From NCBI GenBank assembly GCA_964030475.1, contig CAXIPT010000024.1:62001-126000 (forward strand): a stretch of 64,000 bases of DNA. Direction: 5' to 3'. Below are positions 19,573-30,819 of this stretch, piece after piece. The stretch's first letter is position 1. Every line of letters begins with the position of its first letter. This stretch comes from Tethya wilhelma (lineage: Eukaryota > Porifera > Demospongiae > Tethyida > Tethyidae). The position numbers were made by a program, and so were the translations under genes. The notes below the pieces were generated by a model, which worked only from the letters and a program-made list of their open reading frames with translations, was not told the origin of the DNA and searched no databases.

Positions 19573-20873
19573 GTTACTGAAAAAGTTCAGAGGTCGAGGA
19601 ATGCAAAAAGAGGGGTGTATCTGCAGCTGAAAAGCAACGTTTCGCACTGCCCAAAACTGAACAAGAGATTGAACAAGCTTGTCTACTGTCCACACCAAAG
19701 AAAACAAGAGAAGATACGGAATACTGTTACAGACAGTGGATGAAATGGGCTGAATGGAGGTCTGAAACTACACGATACCCCATCCCTCCAATTGCACAGC
19801 TTGACAATCAAGGTCTTCAGTATTGGCTCACTCGCTTTATCCTTGAGGTCAGAAAGAAAGATGGGTCTGAATACCTCCCTGACTCACTACACCATCTTGT
19901 ATGTGGAATAATGTGCCATGTACGGTACAATTGTGATCGACCAGAGGTAGAGATCCCAATTTCTCAAAGTTTCAATCTTCTCTGGATAGTGAGATGAAGA
20001 GGTTGAAATCATCCGGTTTGGGCTCTTCAAAAAAGCAAGCAGAAACCCTAACAACGGAAGAGGAGGAATTACTTTGGAAACGAAAAATTCTAGGAGATCA
20101 TAGTCCCAAAACATTGTTGAGTACAATGATGTTTCTGAATGGACTCTACTTTGCTCTACGCAGTAGGGATGAACATCGACAGATTGCGGCACAACCCCTG
20201 CCAAATCCAAGTTGTAGAAAAGCCAGGAGAAAGAGCTTGCCTCATTTATACAGAAGACATATCAAAAAATCATCCTGGTGGCTTAAAAGGTCGCAAACAA
20301 AAGCCGAAAGTAGTAGTTCATCATGCGAACATTGACAATCCTGAGAGATGTTTTGTGCGGCTATTTAAGCTGTATAATAAACTTTGCCCCAAAGATCGTC
20401 CAAACGATGCTTTCTACTTAACTCCACTGAAAAATGTCAAACCAGAATGCTGGTTTTCACGATCACCAATAGGACACAACAAGCTCAAGAATTTTGTTGG
20501 AAACTTTTGTAAGGAAGCAGGAATATCTGGCTACAAAACAAATCACTTGCTTCGAGCTACTACAGCTACTAGATTGTACGCATCTGGCATTGACGAGCAA
20601 TTAGTTATGGAGCGTACAGGTCATCGCAGTATTGAAGGAATTCGATCTTACAAGTGAACCTCTATGATTCAGAAGGAAAATGTCTCAGATATCTTGAATG
20701 GTACTAAAAAACAACGCGATATTGTTCCTTACTCCAGGTCACCGCCAACTACACTTGATCTCACTTCACGAAACCCAGCAGTATTGTCATCAACTACTTC
20801 CAATCTGTGTATTCCTAACATTACAGATTCTTCAAGTACCAAACATACTGGAGCTTTTTGCTTAACACTTAGC
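19573..20873 (+). pseudogene. Crypton tyrosine recombinase
   Basis: The plus strand encodes a Crypton (DUF3504-like) tyrosine recombinase in pieces. The N-terminal core-binding part reads EYCYRQWMKWAEWRSE and GLQYWLTRFILEVRKKDG. The catalytic part has R in FALRSRDEHR, the H-x-x-R box in TNHLLRATTATRLY, the second His in ERTGHRSIEG and the nucleophilic Tyr in IRSYK. Lesions: a one-base shift near 19958, another near 20170 (EHRQ to LRHNPCQIQ), and a TGA at about 20655 right after RSYK, beyond which the family-like TSMIQKENVSDILNG and a C-terminal tail continue. Crypton enzymes insert circular intermediates by site-specific recombination without RNA. All four catalytic residues can still be read, but the gene is broken. 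Confidence 0.8.
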
Positions 20874-20879
20874 GGACGG

Positions 20880-21450
20880 GTTAAATTATTGAACTTTGAA
20901 CCCAAAATACGGGTATAAAATTTGTACGCGTGCAAGCGTAAGTGCAACTTCAGCACTTTTTTTTGGCAGGAAGCTTGCATCTGTGAACTTTGAACTAGCT
21001 GTGCAGACAGGTAAGGTATTGCCCTACTTAAATATGAACTTCCAACTTAAACCTTGAAATAGGCGTGGCGCTATAGGCTCATAAAGCGACAAAGGTCACG
21101 ATCACGACCATCGCTTTTAGTAGCTTGTTTTCTCCAGAGTCCTACAGAGCACAAGGTTAGTACTTTATATATTACTGCAGGGATAGCTAGGCAATAAGGC
21201 TATACCATCGCTTTTGGGATTCAGTTAGGCTTGCTAGTTTTTTGCTCATAAGTCTGTCATGGTCGCGTTAGTCGCGATCGCGATTTTCGGTTTTAGTTTC
21301 TCCTTTTTCTCCATGGTCTTAGCTAGTAGAGGCTTAGTACTTGCTATGTTATTGCAGCAATAACTAGACTATATGACCATAGCATCGCTTTTGTAACTCT
21401 GTTCAACTAGCTGACAAAAAAAGCCTAAGACGCTAAGCTTTGTATTATAA
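20880..21450 (-). repeat. diverged relative of the piggyBac-type MITE
   Basis: In inverse orientation this stretch shares landmarks with the 10461-11090 element (GAACTTTGAAC, TGTGCAG.CAGGTAAGG, AAAGGTCACGATC) but without clear termini. A similar stretch is at about 28100-28400. Low sequence identity, so an old copy. Confidence 0.4.
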
Positions 21451-21750
21451 TTAAACGCGTCACGGAAACGTGACAATCGTCTTCCGGAAGTGGTACATAA
21501 TTATAATTATGTCACGGATTCGTGACAATCGTCCTCTAAGTGTTAACTTCATGCTCTAACATTACTATAAACTTCAACAACTACAACAACTCTAGCTCTC
21601 AGTGAACATCATGCATATCAATTTAAAGTTTTATGGTTATAATACTGCATGACCATTGTGTTGTATTTAATCATGAGTTTATTATATGTTATATTAAAAG
21701 TAGAATGTTTTAATACCTGAATATGATGCCTCAGGCACTTAGAAGACCTG

Positions 21751-21797
21751 CAGGTCTCTATTGAGCTTTGCAGGTCTCTAAGCTCAATAGAGACCTG
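21751..21797. other. perfect 18-bp hairpin
   Basis: CAGGTCTCTATTGAGCTT (21751-21768) is followed, after an 11-base loop, by its exact complement (21780-21797). The loop itself repeats CAGGTCTCT. It could be a tiny fold-back element or the stem of a transcribed hairpin; nothing else supports an RNA gene. Confidence 0.6.
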
Positions 21798-21837
21798 TGA
21801 TTGACCAATCAGATTACAGTATTTGTGACAACTATAT

Positions 21838-22396
21838 TCTAAGACCAAAAAGTACTCTTTTTACAAAAAACGTTTATTTTGTCTTAAAAACACTTTTCAG
21901 CACGAAAGAAACACTTTTGCTTTTTTCAAAACATAGAGCTTTCTCTTCGTGTAAAAAGCATTGTTTGTAAAAAACAAAGTTTTTTAATGGTAGAGATAAA
22001 GAACTTAGTTTTTTTGAGTGACTACATACATAGAAAATTTTCTAAGAGCGAAAAATTCACTTTTCACAAAAACGTTTATTTTGTTTTGAAAACACTTCAG
22101 CACGAAAGAAACACTTGTGAAATTTTACTTTCTTCAACACATGAAGCATTCTCTCGGTCTAAAAAACATTGTTGGTTAAAAACAAAGTTTTCTAATCGAA
22201 GAGATAAAGAACTTAGTTTTTTTAAGTGACTATGAACAAAGAAAATTTCCAACACCAAAAAGTACACTTTTCACAAAGAACATTTATTTTGTCTTGAAAA
22301 CACTTTTCAGCTCAAAAGAAACACTTTTGTTAAACTTTACTTTTTTTAACACATGGAACATTCTTTTGGTGTAAAAAACATTGTTGGTTAAAAACA
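21838..22396 (+). repeat. ~200-bp satellite, block 3
   Basis: About three monomers of the same family, starting inside one monomer (CTAAGACCAAAAAGTACTC). It abuts the first copy of the duplicated segment at 22397. Confidence 0.85.
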
Positions 22397-22460
22397 AAGT
22401 CTATCAGCCTTTCCATTTATTGCACACCTCTCGTCACTATGTTTCGGCCAATATCTCACC

Positions 22461-22508
22461 ATGGCAACAAGTAATCAAGACGGAGTGGTAAATTTTATTA
22501 AGTATATG
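22461..22508 (+). CDS. possible short first exon (copy in D1)
   Basis: ACCATGG context ATG followed by 16 codons (MATSNQDGVVNFIKYM) and a consensus donor (ATG|gtaagt at 22508). An identical reading is kept in D2 at 24959-25006. No downstream exon could be joined, and no family is recognised. The conserved start context and donor make it a candidate first exon, but the evidence is thin. Confidence 0.3.
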
Positions 22509-22897
22509 GTAAGTCGATTCTCACATAAAAGTTTAATTGCCATGGAAACAGGTCTTCAGCTCCGCCTAATTAATTATTCATTAATTTAAAGTATATAACG
22601 AGTGGTAAGTCACATGACCAAGATGTTGGTGTAAGTATGTTAAAGATTATTAAAAGTCTTTCTGCGCATGTTTCCATGACAACAGTACTGTCGTTTAGAA
22701 AGTTACAGGCAATACGCATTTTTTTTCATTTTAATGAGGGTCCCATGCTTTAATGTACCTGAGTGAACAAACAAACTTGGTTTCTAGCGGGACAGTCGCT
22801 TTTGCCAACGGTTTTTTGTGTCTCTCATTGAGTCACTAGATACAAGGTGAAAAGCGCCTTCTTCATGTTGCCACCATTATCATGTATTATAAATTAG

Positions 22898-24062
22898 CTA
22901 GCAACCATATTCATATTTAAGTGCACCATATTTGGAATCTATTGCCGCATGCAGTGCCCCAAGTTCTGTCCTGGGAGGAAGGCCGACATAGCTCTGGTCT
23001 TGGCTTCTACCATTGCAGTTTGAGTCTGTATCAGCTAGGTCAACTGCTGCATTAAGATGTTGAAGACCTAGGAGTAGTAGTAGTAGTAATTCTTCCATAT
23101 AAGGGAGATTGAGCAGTGACACGAGTACTACTTTCTGTGGTCTTAGTCAAAGGATGGCAAACTTTACTACAGCTGATCACTGCACAATCAAAACCAGCAT
23201 TAGTGTGGCTTCCTGTCTGACATTCTTTGTGGTCAAGGGTCAAATCTTCCCCATTCCCAGGGCTGCTATTATGCTCACCATGCTTGCTAGTCTCCTTATC
23301 ACTATCCCCATTAAAAGACTCCTCACGGCTCCCACTCACACAAATACCATGCGACTCACTTGCACCTTCCATACCACGAGGGTCTTCCAGTGTAGCCAAC
23401 CTCGCTCGGAGTTTCATGATGGTAGCAATGTAGGCTTCTTGTTGCTGTCGTACCACTCACGCTCCGCGTCGAACTGCTGACGAGTCTCATGGAGCCACTC
23501 CAACCCCTCTAGCTCGAGCGCTCTCTCAGTAGGCCCTGATAGATTATGCCAGCATAATTTCGAGCATAATTGGTACTCTTGAGCATCAAGAATAATGCTA
23601 GCATAATAGGCTCAAATTTGTGACTATCCCAGCATAATAGGCTTGTATTTTGTTGGATTAGCAACATTTGACTGGATTGAATTCCCTGTAGAGTTAATAC
23701 ACACTTTGTGAGTGAGTCAACCTACTTCTTCAAAGGAATACTAAAGAATTAATGAGTAACCGACAATATAGGTGGCTGCTGAAACTATAGTCTTTCAATT
23801 GTACTTCTGCTCATTGAAAATAATCAGTTATTGATAATTTCTGCGACATAATATTTGGTGCTATTAGCATAATAGCCAACTTGAGAAGCATAATAGGCAG
23901 ATTTTGGAGCATAATAGGGCCATTCTTTGAGCATAAAAGAAAAGAAAAATAGGCAGAGTCTTGAGCATAATCTATCAAGGCCTATCTCTCAGTGTGTCCA
24001 TTTCTGTACTCCACTTCATGTCTGCCTCATCCACAGCACTCTGCAACTTGCTGGGTTTGTTC
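22898..24062 (-). pseudogene. unknown coiled-coil protein, D1 copy, split by a MITE
   Basis: On the minus strand, coding-like sequence starts in 23993-24062 (SAVDEADMKWSTEMDTLRE), is interrupted by the hAT MITE 23530-23984, and resumes with LELEGLEWLHETRQQF. It then shifts frame near WYDSNKK/RQQQEAYIATIMKLRARL, continues through a Ser/Glu/Asp/Gly-rich region, and ends in another frame (SYVGLPPRTELGALHAAIDS, stop near 22898). It may be a coiled-coil nuclear or cytoskeletal protein fragment. The three copies in the window all carry frame changes. No known family recognised. Confidence 0.4.
23530..23984. mobile_element. 455-bp hAT-type MITE with 8-bp TSD
   Basis: Termini TAGGCCCTGATAGATTATGC and GCATAATCTATCAAGGCCTA are inverted with one mismatch over 20 bp. 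The target duplication TCTCTCAG flanks it (23522-23529 and 23985-23992). The uninterrupted site, with a single TCTCTCAG, is present in D2 at 26038-26045. The interior repeats AGCATAAT many times, like subterminal transposase-binding sites. The 8-bp duplication fits hAT elements. Confidence 0.92.
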
Positions 24063-24089
24063 TTCTAACTAATAAAGGATGCGTTGGTG

Positions 24090-24896
24090 TAGACTGATTG
24101 TTGGTGAAAAACAAGGTTTTTTCATGGTAGAGATAATGAACTTAAGTTTTTTTGAGTGACTATATACTTAGAAAATTTTCTAAGATCAAAAAATTCACTT
24201 TTAAAAAAAACGTTTATTTTGTCTTGAAAACACTTCAGCACAAAAAAAACACTTTTGTGAAACTACTTTTTTCAACAAATGGAACATTCTCTTGGTGTAA
24301 AAACATTGTTGGTGAAGAACAAAGTAATCGAACTGTACAGATTAAGAACTTAGCTTTTTCGAGTGACTATGGACTTAGAAAATTTTCTCAAACAAAAAAG
24401 TACACTTTTCACAAAAAACGTTTATTTTGTATTCAAAACAGTTTTAAAAACAAAAGAAACACTTTTGTCAAATTTTACTTTTTTCAAAACATGGAGCATT
24501 CTCTTGGTGTAAAAAACATTGTTGGTGAAAAACAAAGTATTCTAATGGTAGAGATAAAGAATTTAGTTTATTTTGAGTGACTATAAAACAAAACACTTGA
24601 AAACACTTTTCAGCACGAAAGAAACACTTCTGTGAAATTTTACTTTTTTCAACAAATGGAGCATTTTCTTGGTGTAAAAAACATTGTTGGGGAAAAACAA
24701 AGTTCTATAATGGTAGAGATAAAGAACTTAGTTTTTTTGAGTGACTATTGACTAAGAAAATTCCAAAAAGTACACTTATCACAAAGAACATTTATTCTGT
24801 CTTGAAAACAATTTAGAAACACTTTTGTGAAACTTTACTTTTTTCAACACATGGAACATTCTCTAGGTCTAAAAAACATTGTTGGAAAAAAACAAA
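24090..24896 (+). repeat. ~200-bp satellite, block 4
   Basis: About four monomers of the same family (GAGTGACTA near 24154, 24360, 24575, 24738), some shortened, between D1 and D2. Confidence 0.85.
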
Positions 24897-24958
24897 GTCT
24901 ATCGGCCTTTCCATTTATTGCACACCTATCGTCACTATGTTTCGGCCAATATCTCACC

Positions 24959-25006
24959 ATGGCAACAAGTAATCAAGACGGAGTGGTAAATTTTATTAAG
25001 TATATG
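24959..25006 (+). CDS. possible short first exon (copy in D2)
   Basis: Same 16 codons and gtaagt donor as in D1 at 22461-22508, in the same Kozak-like context. No partner exon found. Confidence 0.3.
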
Positions 25007-25404
25007 GTAAGTTGATTCTCACATAAAGGTTTGGTTTCAATGGAAACAGGTCTTCAGCTCCACCTAATTAATTATTCATTAATTCAAAATATTTAACAAG
25101 TGGTAAGTCACATGACCAAGATGTTGGTGTAAGTATGTTAAAGATCATTAAAAGTCTTTGTGCGCATGTTTCCATGACAACAGTACTGTCGTTCAGAAAG
25201 TTACAGGCAATACGCATTTTTTTTCATTTTAATGAGGGTCCCATGCCTTAATGTACCTGAGTGAACAAACAAACTTGGTTTCTTGCGGGACAGTCGCTTT
25301 TGTTAACGGTTTTTTGTGTTTCTCATTGAGTTGTTAGATACAAGGTGAAAACCGCCTTCTTCATGTTGCGACCATTATCATGTATTATAAATTAGCTAGC
25401 TAGC

Positions 25405-26105
25405 CTAACGACCATTTTCATATTTAAGTGCACCATATTTGGAATCTATTGCCGCATGCAGTACCCCAAGTTCTGTCCTGGGAGGAAGGCCGACATAGCT
25501 CTGGTCTTGGCTTCTACCATTGCAGTTTGAGTCTGTATCAGCTGGGTCAACTGCTGCATTAAGATGTTGAAGACCTAGGAGTAGTAGTAGTAGTACTTCT
25601 TCCATATAAGGGAGATTGAGCAGTGACACAAGTACTACTTTCTGTGGTTTTAGTCAAAGGATGTGAGGAGGTCCATACTTTACTACAGCTGATCACTGCA
25701 CAATCAAAACCAGCAATAGTGTGGCTTCCTGTTGGACATTCTTTGTGTTCAAAGGTAAAATCTTCCCCATTCCCAGGGCTGCTATTATGCTCACCATGTT
25801 TGCTAGTCTCCTTATCACTATCCCCATTAAAAGACTCCTCACGGCTCTCACTCACACAGATACCATGCGACTCACTTGCACCTGCCATACCACGAGGGTC
25901 TTCCAGTGTAGCCAACCTCGCTCGGAGTTCAGAGATGGTAGCAATGTAGGCTTCTTGTTGCTGTCATACCATTAATGCTCCCTGTCGAACTGCTGATGAG
26001 TCTCATGGAGCCACTTCAACCCCTCTAGCTCGAGCGCTCTCTCAGTGTGTTCATTTCTGTACTTCACTTCATGTCTGCCTCATCCACAGCACTCTGCAAC
26101 TTGCT
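25405..26105 (-). pseudogene. unknown coiled-coil protein, D2 copy
   Basis: Counterpart of 22898-24062, with the region around 26038 intact. On the minus strand it reads ERALELEGLKWLHETHQQF, then LATLEDPRGMAGASESHGI, then YVGLPPRTELGVLHAAIDS. It has stops (for example TGA inside what D1 reads as MKWSTEMD, and TAA after DREH) and the same late frame change as D1. Function unknown. Confidence 0.4.
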
Positions 26106-26149
26106 GGGTTTCTTCTTCTAACTAATGAAGGATGTGTTGGTGTAGACTG

Positions 26150-26665
26150 ATTGTTGGTGAAAAACACGGTAGAGATAAAGAACTTAAGTTTTTTTGAGTG
26201 ACTATATACTTAGAAAATTTTCTAAGATCAAACATTCTCTTGGTGTAAAAACATTGTAGGCAAAAAAGAAAGTTTTTTCACGGTAGAGATTAAGAACTTA
26301 GTTTTTTTGAGTGATTATGGACTTAGAGAAAATTTCTAAGACAAAAAGGACACTTTTCACTAAAAACGTATATTTTGTCTTGATAAAAAATTTCAGCACA
26401 AAAGAAACACTTTCGTTAAACTTTACTTTTTTCAACACATGGAACAAACTCTTGGTCTAAAAACAATGTTGGTCAAAAACAAAGTATTCTAACGGTAGAG
26501 ATTGAGAATTTAGTTTTTTTGAGTGACTATGGACTAAGAAAATTTTCCAAGATCAAAAAGTACACTTTTCACAAAGAACATTTATTTTGTCTTGAAAACA
26601 CTTTTCAGCACAAAAGAAACACTTTTGTGAAACTTTACTTTTTTCAACACATGGAACATTCTCTT
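26150..26665 (+). repeat. ~200-bp satellite, block 5
   Basis: About two and a half monomers following D2; ends after CACATGGAACATTCTCTTGG, beyond which unrelated sequence begins. Confidence 0.85.
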
Positions 26666-26789
26666 GGTTAGGAAATTATTGTTTTTGGAGTAAAATGCGG
26701 TTTTAGTTTAATTAGCGTTTTTGCACGATTTTTTTCTTGCATGGATGTGCTGCGCTACTTCTCAGCATGCTCCGTGCAAAATTTGAGGG

Positions 26790-27530
26790 GTGGAGCTGCT
26801 TCTGTTGCAGAGATATAGCCAGTAGTCTCAGCCTCGTTCATTTTTACTTAGTTGCTAACACGGAGAACAGTTGCTATGCTGTGCAACAAACCATAGCAAA
26901 TATTAATGAGCACGGCAGCTGCCACTAAAAATGATTTATTATTCGATGTTCTCTCTCACTTATTAGCTGAATAATCGTAAAATTTTGCTACAGCACATGG
27001 GCAGAAAGGTAAGCTAAAGCTTTGTACATACTTGTCTAAGCCAAGCGCTTTCATACAGTAGATTTCCACTCGTAGGTAATGCCTCTCCCTGTACGGTGAT
27101 CACGTACAGGTTATTTTGAGGCTTATCTTAGTTCTTAGAACTTACTGTACTTAGAATCTATCTCTCTTCTGGCCAGCGCTTACCTCCACGAGTCCATTAG
27201 CTGTCTTCTGGGTCTTCTTTCCAAGCTACTCGCTTCTCACTGAATGATTTTTAGTCCCCACGTGGCTGGCTATGGTAATATTCAGCATGTACTGTACATG
27301 ATCTAATTAAGATACGGAGAGTATACGGACCGCCCACAGTTTACCTAGCAACAACTTTACAACCATTTTTCTAGAAAGCCACGAATGGAGGCAGGGCTGC
27401 TTGCAAGAGCTATATCTGGAAAACTACTGTAGCTATGCTTACCAAATTTTGATATGTGTTTACCAGGAAGGCCTAAGTATACGTGAAATAACTAACTAAA
27501 AATTCGCAGATATTCCTAATCGGCAGGTTT
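26790..27530 (+). repeat. left arm of a long inverted repeat
   Basis: Its reverse complement, with many substitutions, is 28815-29530. Shared landmarks include CTAACACGGAGAACAGTTGCTATGCTG-like sequence near 26860, GGCAGCTGCCACTAAA, GCTACAGCACATGG.CAGAAAGGTAAGCTAAAGC and AACTTTACAACC. The spacer includes segment D3. A long-terminus element or an inverted duplication. Confidence 0.75.
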
Positions 27531-27561
27531 TCCCTTGACAGGTCACAATTAGCCAGCTAAC

Positions 27562-27991
27562 CTAACGACCATTTTCATATTCAAGTGCACCATATTTGGA
27601 ATCTATTGCCGCATGCAGTGCCCCAAGTTGTGCCCTGGGAGGAAGGCTGACATAGCTCTGGTCTTGGCTTCTACCATTGCAGTTTGAGTCTGTATCAGCT
27701 AGGTCAACTGCTGCATTAAGATGTTGATGACCTAGGAGTAGTAGTTGTAGTACTTCTTCCATATAAGGGAGATTAAGCAGTGACACGAGTACTACTTTCT
27801 GTGGTTTTAGTCAAAGCATGGGAGGAGGGCCAGACTTTACTACAGCTGATCACTGCACAATCAAAACCAGCATTAGTGTGGCTTCCTGTCTGACATTCTT
27901 TGTGGTCAAGGGTCAATTCTTCCCCATTCCCAGGGCTACTATTATGCTCACCATGTTTGCTAGTCTCCTTCTCACTATCCCCATTAACCAA
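27562..27991 (-). pseudogene. unknown coiled-coil protein, D3 3' fragment
   Basis: Third, shortest copy of the protein described at 22898-24062 (SYVSLPPRAQLGALHAAIDS and EKETSKHGEHNSSPGNGE are recognisable). It breaks off at about 27990, where unrelated GC-rich sequence with ACGCGT words begins. Confidence 0.4.
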
Positions 27992-27999
27992 TTATACGC

Positions 28000-28620
28000 G
28001 GTTAACGCGTCAACACGTTGGTGATGCAAACCGCGATTGACGCGTGTTAATGCGTCATGGCTGTTCTAGCGACTTTTTTGCAAGCAAAGCAATTAGCCCT
28101 GAACTTTAAACTTCAAATACGAATAGGTAAGGGACTACTCTACTAAAATATCAAGTCAGAGTTAGAACTGCGTGGCACTACTCGTCACTGAGCGATTAAC
28201 TGTCACGATCTTCGCCATCACGATTGTGGGGTTTAGAGCAACGTTTTTTCCAGAACCCTTCAGAGGATAAGCTTGAAACTTGCTACGTAGGTGCAGGGAT
28301 AGTTAGGCTATATAGCCATAGCATCCCTTTTGTTAGCCTGGTTGGCTAGCTGGAAAAAAAGCTTTAGACGTGTGGCTATGTCCTCGCGTATTAGACCCTC
28401 CTGTACATTAGGCTTTTTTTACCAGCAAAATCTTCACTAAGCCACAAGACTTGGAGTATAGTAAGCTTGACTGTTGCTTAGTTGCATAATAAAAAAAAAT
28501 TGCCCAATCTCTTTTAGTATTAGTGAATTAGTGAATATTGATAAGCTAGGCAGCTGCCACTAAACTGAATTGTTTTTGGTGCTCTATAAACTGAGTGATC
28601 TCTGAATTTTGCTATAGTAC
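28000..28620. other. non-coding mosaic of old repeats
   Basis: 28100-28400 resembles the piggyBac-type MITE relative at 20880-21450. 28500-28620 is a third partial copy, plus orientation, of the inverted-repeat arm (TTGATAAGCTAGGCAGCTGCCACTAAA). No gene. Confidence 0.45.
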
Positions 28621-28760
28621 GGTAGTACTAGGTTCACAGGAATAACACACGTCATTCCTGTGTAATTATTCCCAGTACTACCGTACTGGGAATAATTGGC
28701 AGGCAGCAAATATTCAGATTCCAAATAATGCACACTTGCTTATCTGAAAAAATACCATCG
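28614..28760. repeat. two ends of the ~500-bp repeat family head to head
   Basis: TACGGTAGTACTAGG and, inverted, CCCAGTACTACCGTACTGGG frame a CACAGGAAT..ATTCCTGTG palindrome. The same CCCAGTACGGTAGTACTGGG end and ATTCCAAATAACGCACAC end define the repeat at 48567-49035. Confidence 0.5.
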
Positions 28761-28814
28761 ATTTGAATTTCGAGTAGCTTATCAATTATGCATTACTGTA
28801 GAAATGAATGGCTG

Positions 28815-29530
28815 ACATATGTGAGGCTCCGAGCGAAAACCGGACATGTGGGAATTTCCACGAATTTTGAGTTAGCTATTTCATGTGTATCTAGGCCTTC
28901 CCAGAAAGCACATATCAAAATTTGATGGGCATAGCTATAGTAGTTTTCCAGATATAGCACTTGCAAGCAGCCTTGCCTCCACTCGTGCCTTCCTAGAAAA
29001 AAGGTTGTAAAGTTGTTGTTAGGTAAACTATGGGCAGTCCGTATATACTCACTGTATCTTAATTAGATCATGTATAGTACATGCTGAATATTACCACAGC
29101 CAGGCACTAAAATTATTTAGTAAGAAGTGAGTAGCTAGGAAAGAAGACCTACTGGACTCGAGGAGGTAAGCGCTTATTAGAAGAGAGATAAATTCTAGGT
29201 ACAGTAAGTTCTAAGAACTAGGATAAGCCTCAAAATAACCCGTACGCAATCGCGTACAGGGAGAGACAATACTTATGAGTAGAAAGCTACTGTATGTTAG
29301 CGCTTGGATTAGACGAGCACATATATAGCTTTAGCTTACCTTTCTGTCCATGTGCTGTAGCAAAATTCAGAGATCAGTCAGTTTATAGAGCACCAAAAAC
29401 ATTGAATAACAATTCACTTTAGTGGCAGCTGCCTAGCTTATCAATATTCACTACAATCTGTCGCTCAGCATAGCAACAGTTCTCCGTGTTAGCAAAAATG
29501 AACAGGGCTAACTACGGTCTATATCTGCAC
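28815..29530 (-). repeat. right arm of the long inverted repeat
   Basis: Inverted counterpart of 26790-27530. It ends at the N at 29531, where a (GA)n run begins. Confidence 0.75.
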
Positions 29531-29531
29531 N

Positions 29532-29562
<31 letters not shown>
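29532..29562 (+). repeat. (GA)n microsatellite
   Basis: About 15 GA units directly after a gap base; true length may be underestimated. Confidence 0.8.
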
Positions 29563-29565
<3 letters not shown>

Positions 29566-29994
29566 TATTGTAACAGTAGATATGAGTAACCAACCTGTAT
29601 AGTGCGAGAGCAACTTGGCAAAAAGATTAGCAAGACAAATAAAAATGAACAAAGTATAGGAAGAAACCATGGGAAGTAAGCTAGTAGTCCAGGCCCCCAA
29701 GGCCATCTCTTGCATGGGGATGAGGCTATATATAGGACAGCTATGTGATGTCATATGTTTTATGCAAGAAATTTTTGTTTCCCAAAATAAGAACAGGAAA
29801 TGGAGTCCTGGAAAAGACATGGAAGTGTCACGGTAGTGACTGACTATGATGTTACCACGGTACACTGTACATGTGGGACATGCTTACACTCGCAAAAACA
29901 ATGAAAACTCTATATTTAATCTTATTTAGCATTCATGCACCTGCTAATAGTTGAAGAAATTCAACAGAGAATTCAGCACACAGCTACAGCCATG
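29563..29994. other. non-coding, nothing recognised
   Basis: No gene or repeat boundary that I can support. Confidence 0.35.
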
Positions 29995-30190
29995 CACAGT
30001 AAAAACAGGTGTGTCATTTCAACACATGTGTAGTGTGTTACACATGTGTCAAAAGTGCTAAAGTGTGTTATTTTCACCACAATGGTGTTTCAAATTAAAA
30101 AAGTGTGTTGTTTTAACACATGTGCAACCAAATGACACACATGCTAACTATTTGTGTGTCAATTCAACACATCATCAATGTGTAGTTTTG
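29995..30190. repeat. CACTA-like terminus with subterminal repeats
   Basis: Starts CACAGTAAAAACAGGTGTGTC and continues as many variants of GTGTGTTATTT and AACACATGTG in both orientations. A CAC-start terminus followed by a field of short direct and inverted motifs is typical of CMC/EnSpm (CACTA) elements. The other end was not found with certainty. Confidence 0.4.
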
Positions 30191-30461
30191 AGTACTCAAA
30201 TTTTATTAGGTGGTACAAATAGCTAATGTTTAATTTAGTGAAATACAAATGTCATACAACTAACTAGCATCCCAAGGGACTTACATTAGAGCCATGCAGT
30301 ACACTTAGTGAAAACTATAGCATATATATAAGCAACAAGCAACATAATAATTTAGGCAACTTAGCTCAAATTTATACCCACTTACTAGCTATTGTAATTC
30401 TACAAGCATTTTCATGTACTTTAACATGTATTTGTTAGGTTGCTTTTTCAGCCAACAACTC

Positions 30462-30810
30462 CAAACCATGTGGTCACATGGCTGAAAAAGGTACTCCATG
30501 TAAACCGAACTCAATATACTAGCTATACACTCCTATGTCACATGACGAAGACACTAAAACTGAGGGGACAGGCTCAACAAACACACACATCTTATTATAA
30601 ACATGCAGACAAACACACTGATGAAATTTTAGCCTACAATTCCAAACCATGTGGTCATATGCCTCAAAAAGGTACTCCATGTGAACCGAATTCAATATAC
30701 TAGCTATACACTCCTATGTCACATAACGAAGACACTAAAACTGAGGGGACAGGTTCAACAAATACACACATCTTATTATAAACATGTAGACAAACACACT
30801 GATGTAATTC
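30462..30810 (+). repeat. ~173-bp tandem duplication
   Basis: Two copies starting near 30462 and 30635, sharing CCAAACCATGTGGTCA, CAATATACTAGCTATACACT and AGACACTAAAACTGAGGGGA; a short third start follows at about 30820. Confidence 0.85.
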
Positions 30811-30819
30811 TAGCCCAGC

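Larger units (their letters stand above)
22397..24089. repeat. duplicated segment D1 (with hAT MITE inserted)
   Basis: From CTATCAGCCTTTCCATTTAT onward this segment is repeated at 24897-26149 (D2), and its 3' coding-like part again at 27545-27990 (D3). D1 and D2 are separated by satellite block 4, so a satellite-plus-segment unit of about 2.5 kb was duplicated in tandem. D1 carries a 455-bp MITE that D2 lacks. Confidence 0.85.
24897..26149. repeat. duplicated segment D2 (uninterrupted)
   Basis: Second copy of D1, without the MITE insertion. It includes a diverged piece of the ~500-bp repeat found at 48567-49035 (AACTTGGTTTC, GGGACAGTCGCTTTTG). Confidence 0.85.

Noticed and set aside
22898..23480. 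Plus-strand frames opposite the coiled-coil pseudogene as a membrane protein
   Set aside because: They are antisense shadows; the minus-strand reading is better supported by repeated, related frames in D1-D3.
29512..29865. Minus-strand 117-codon frame
   Set aside because: Starts in the (GA)n run, contains the gap base and has no recognisable domain.
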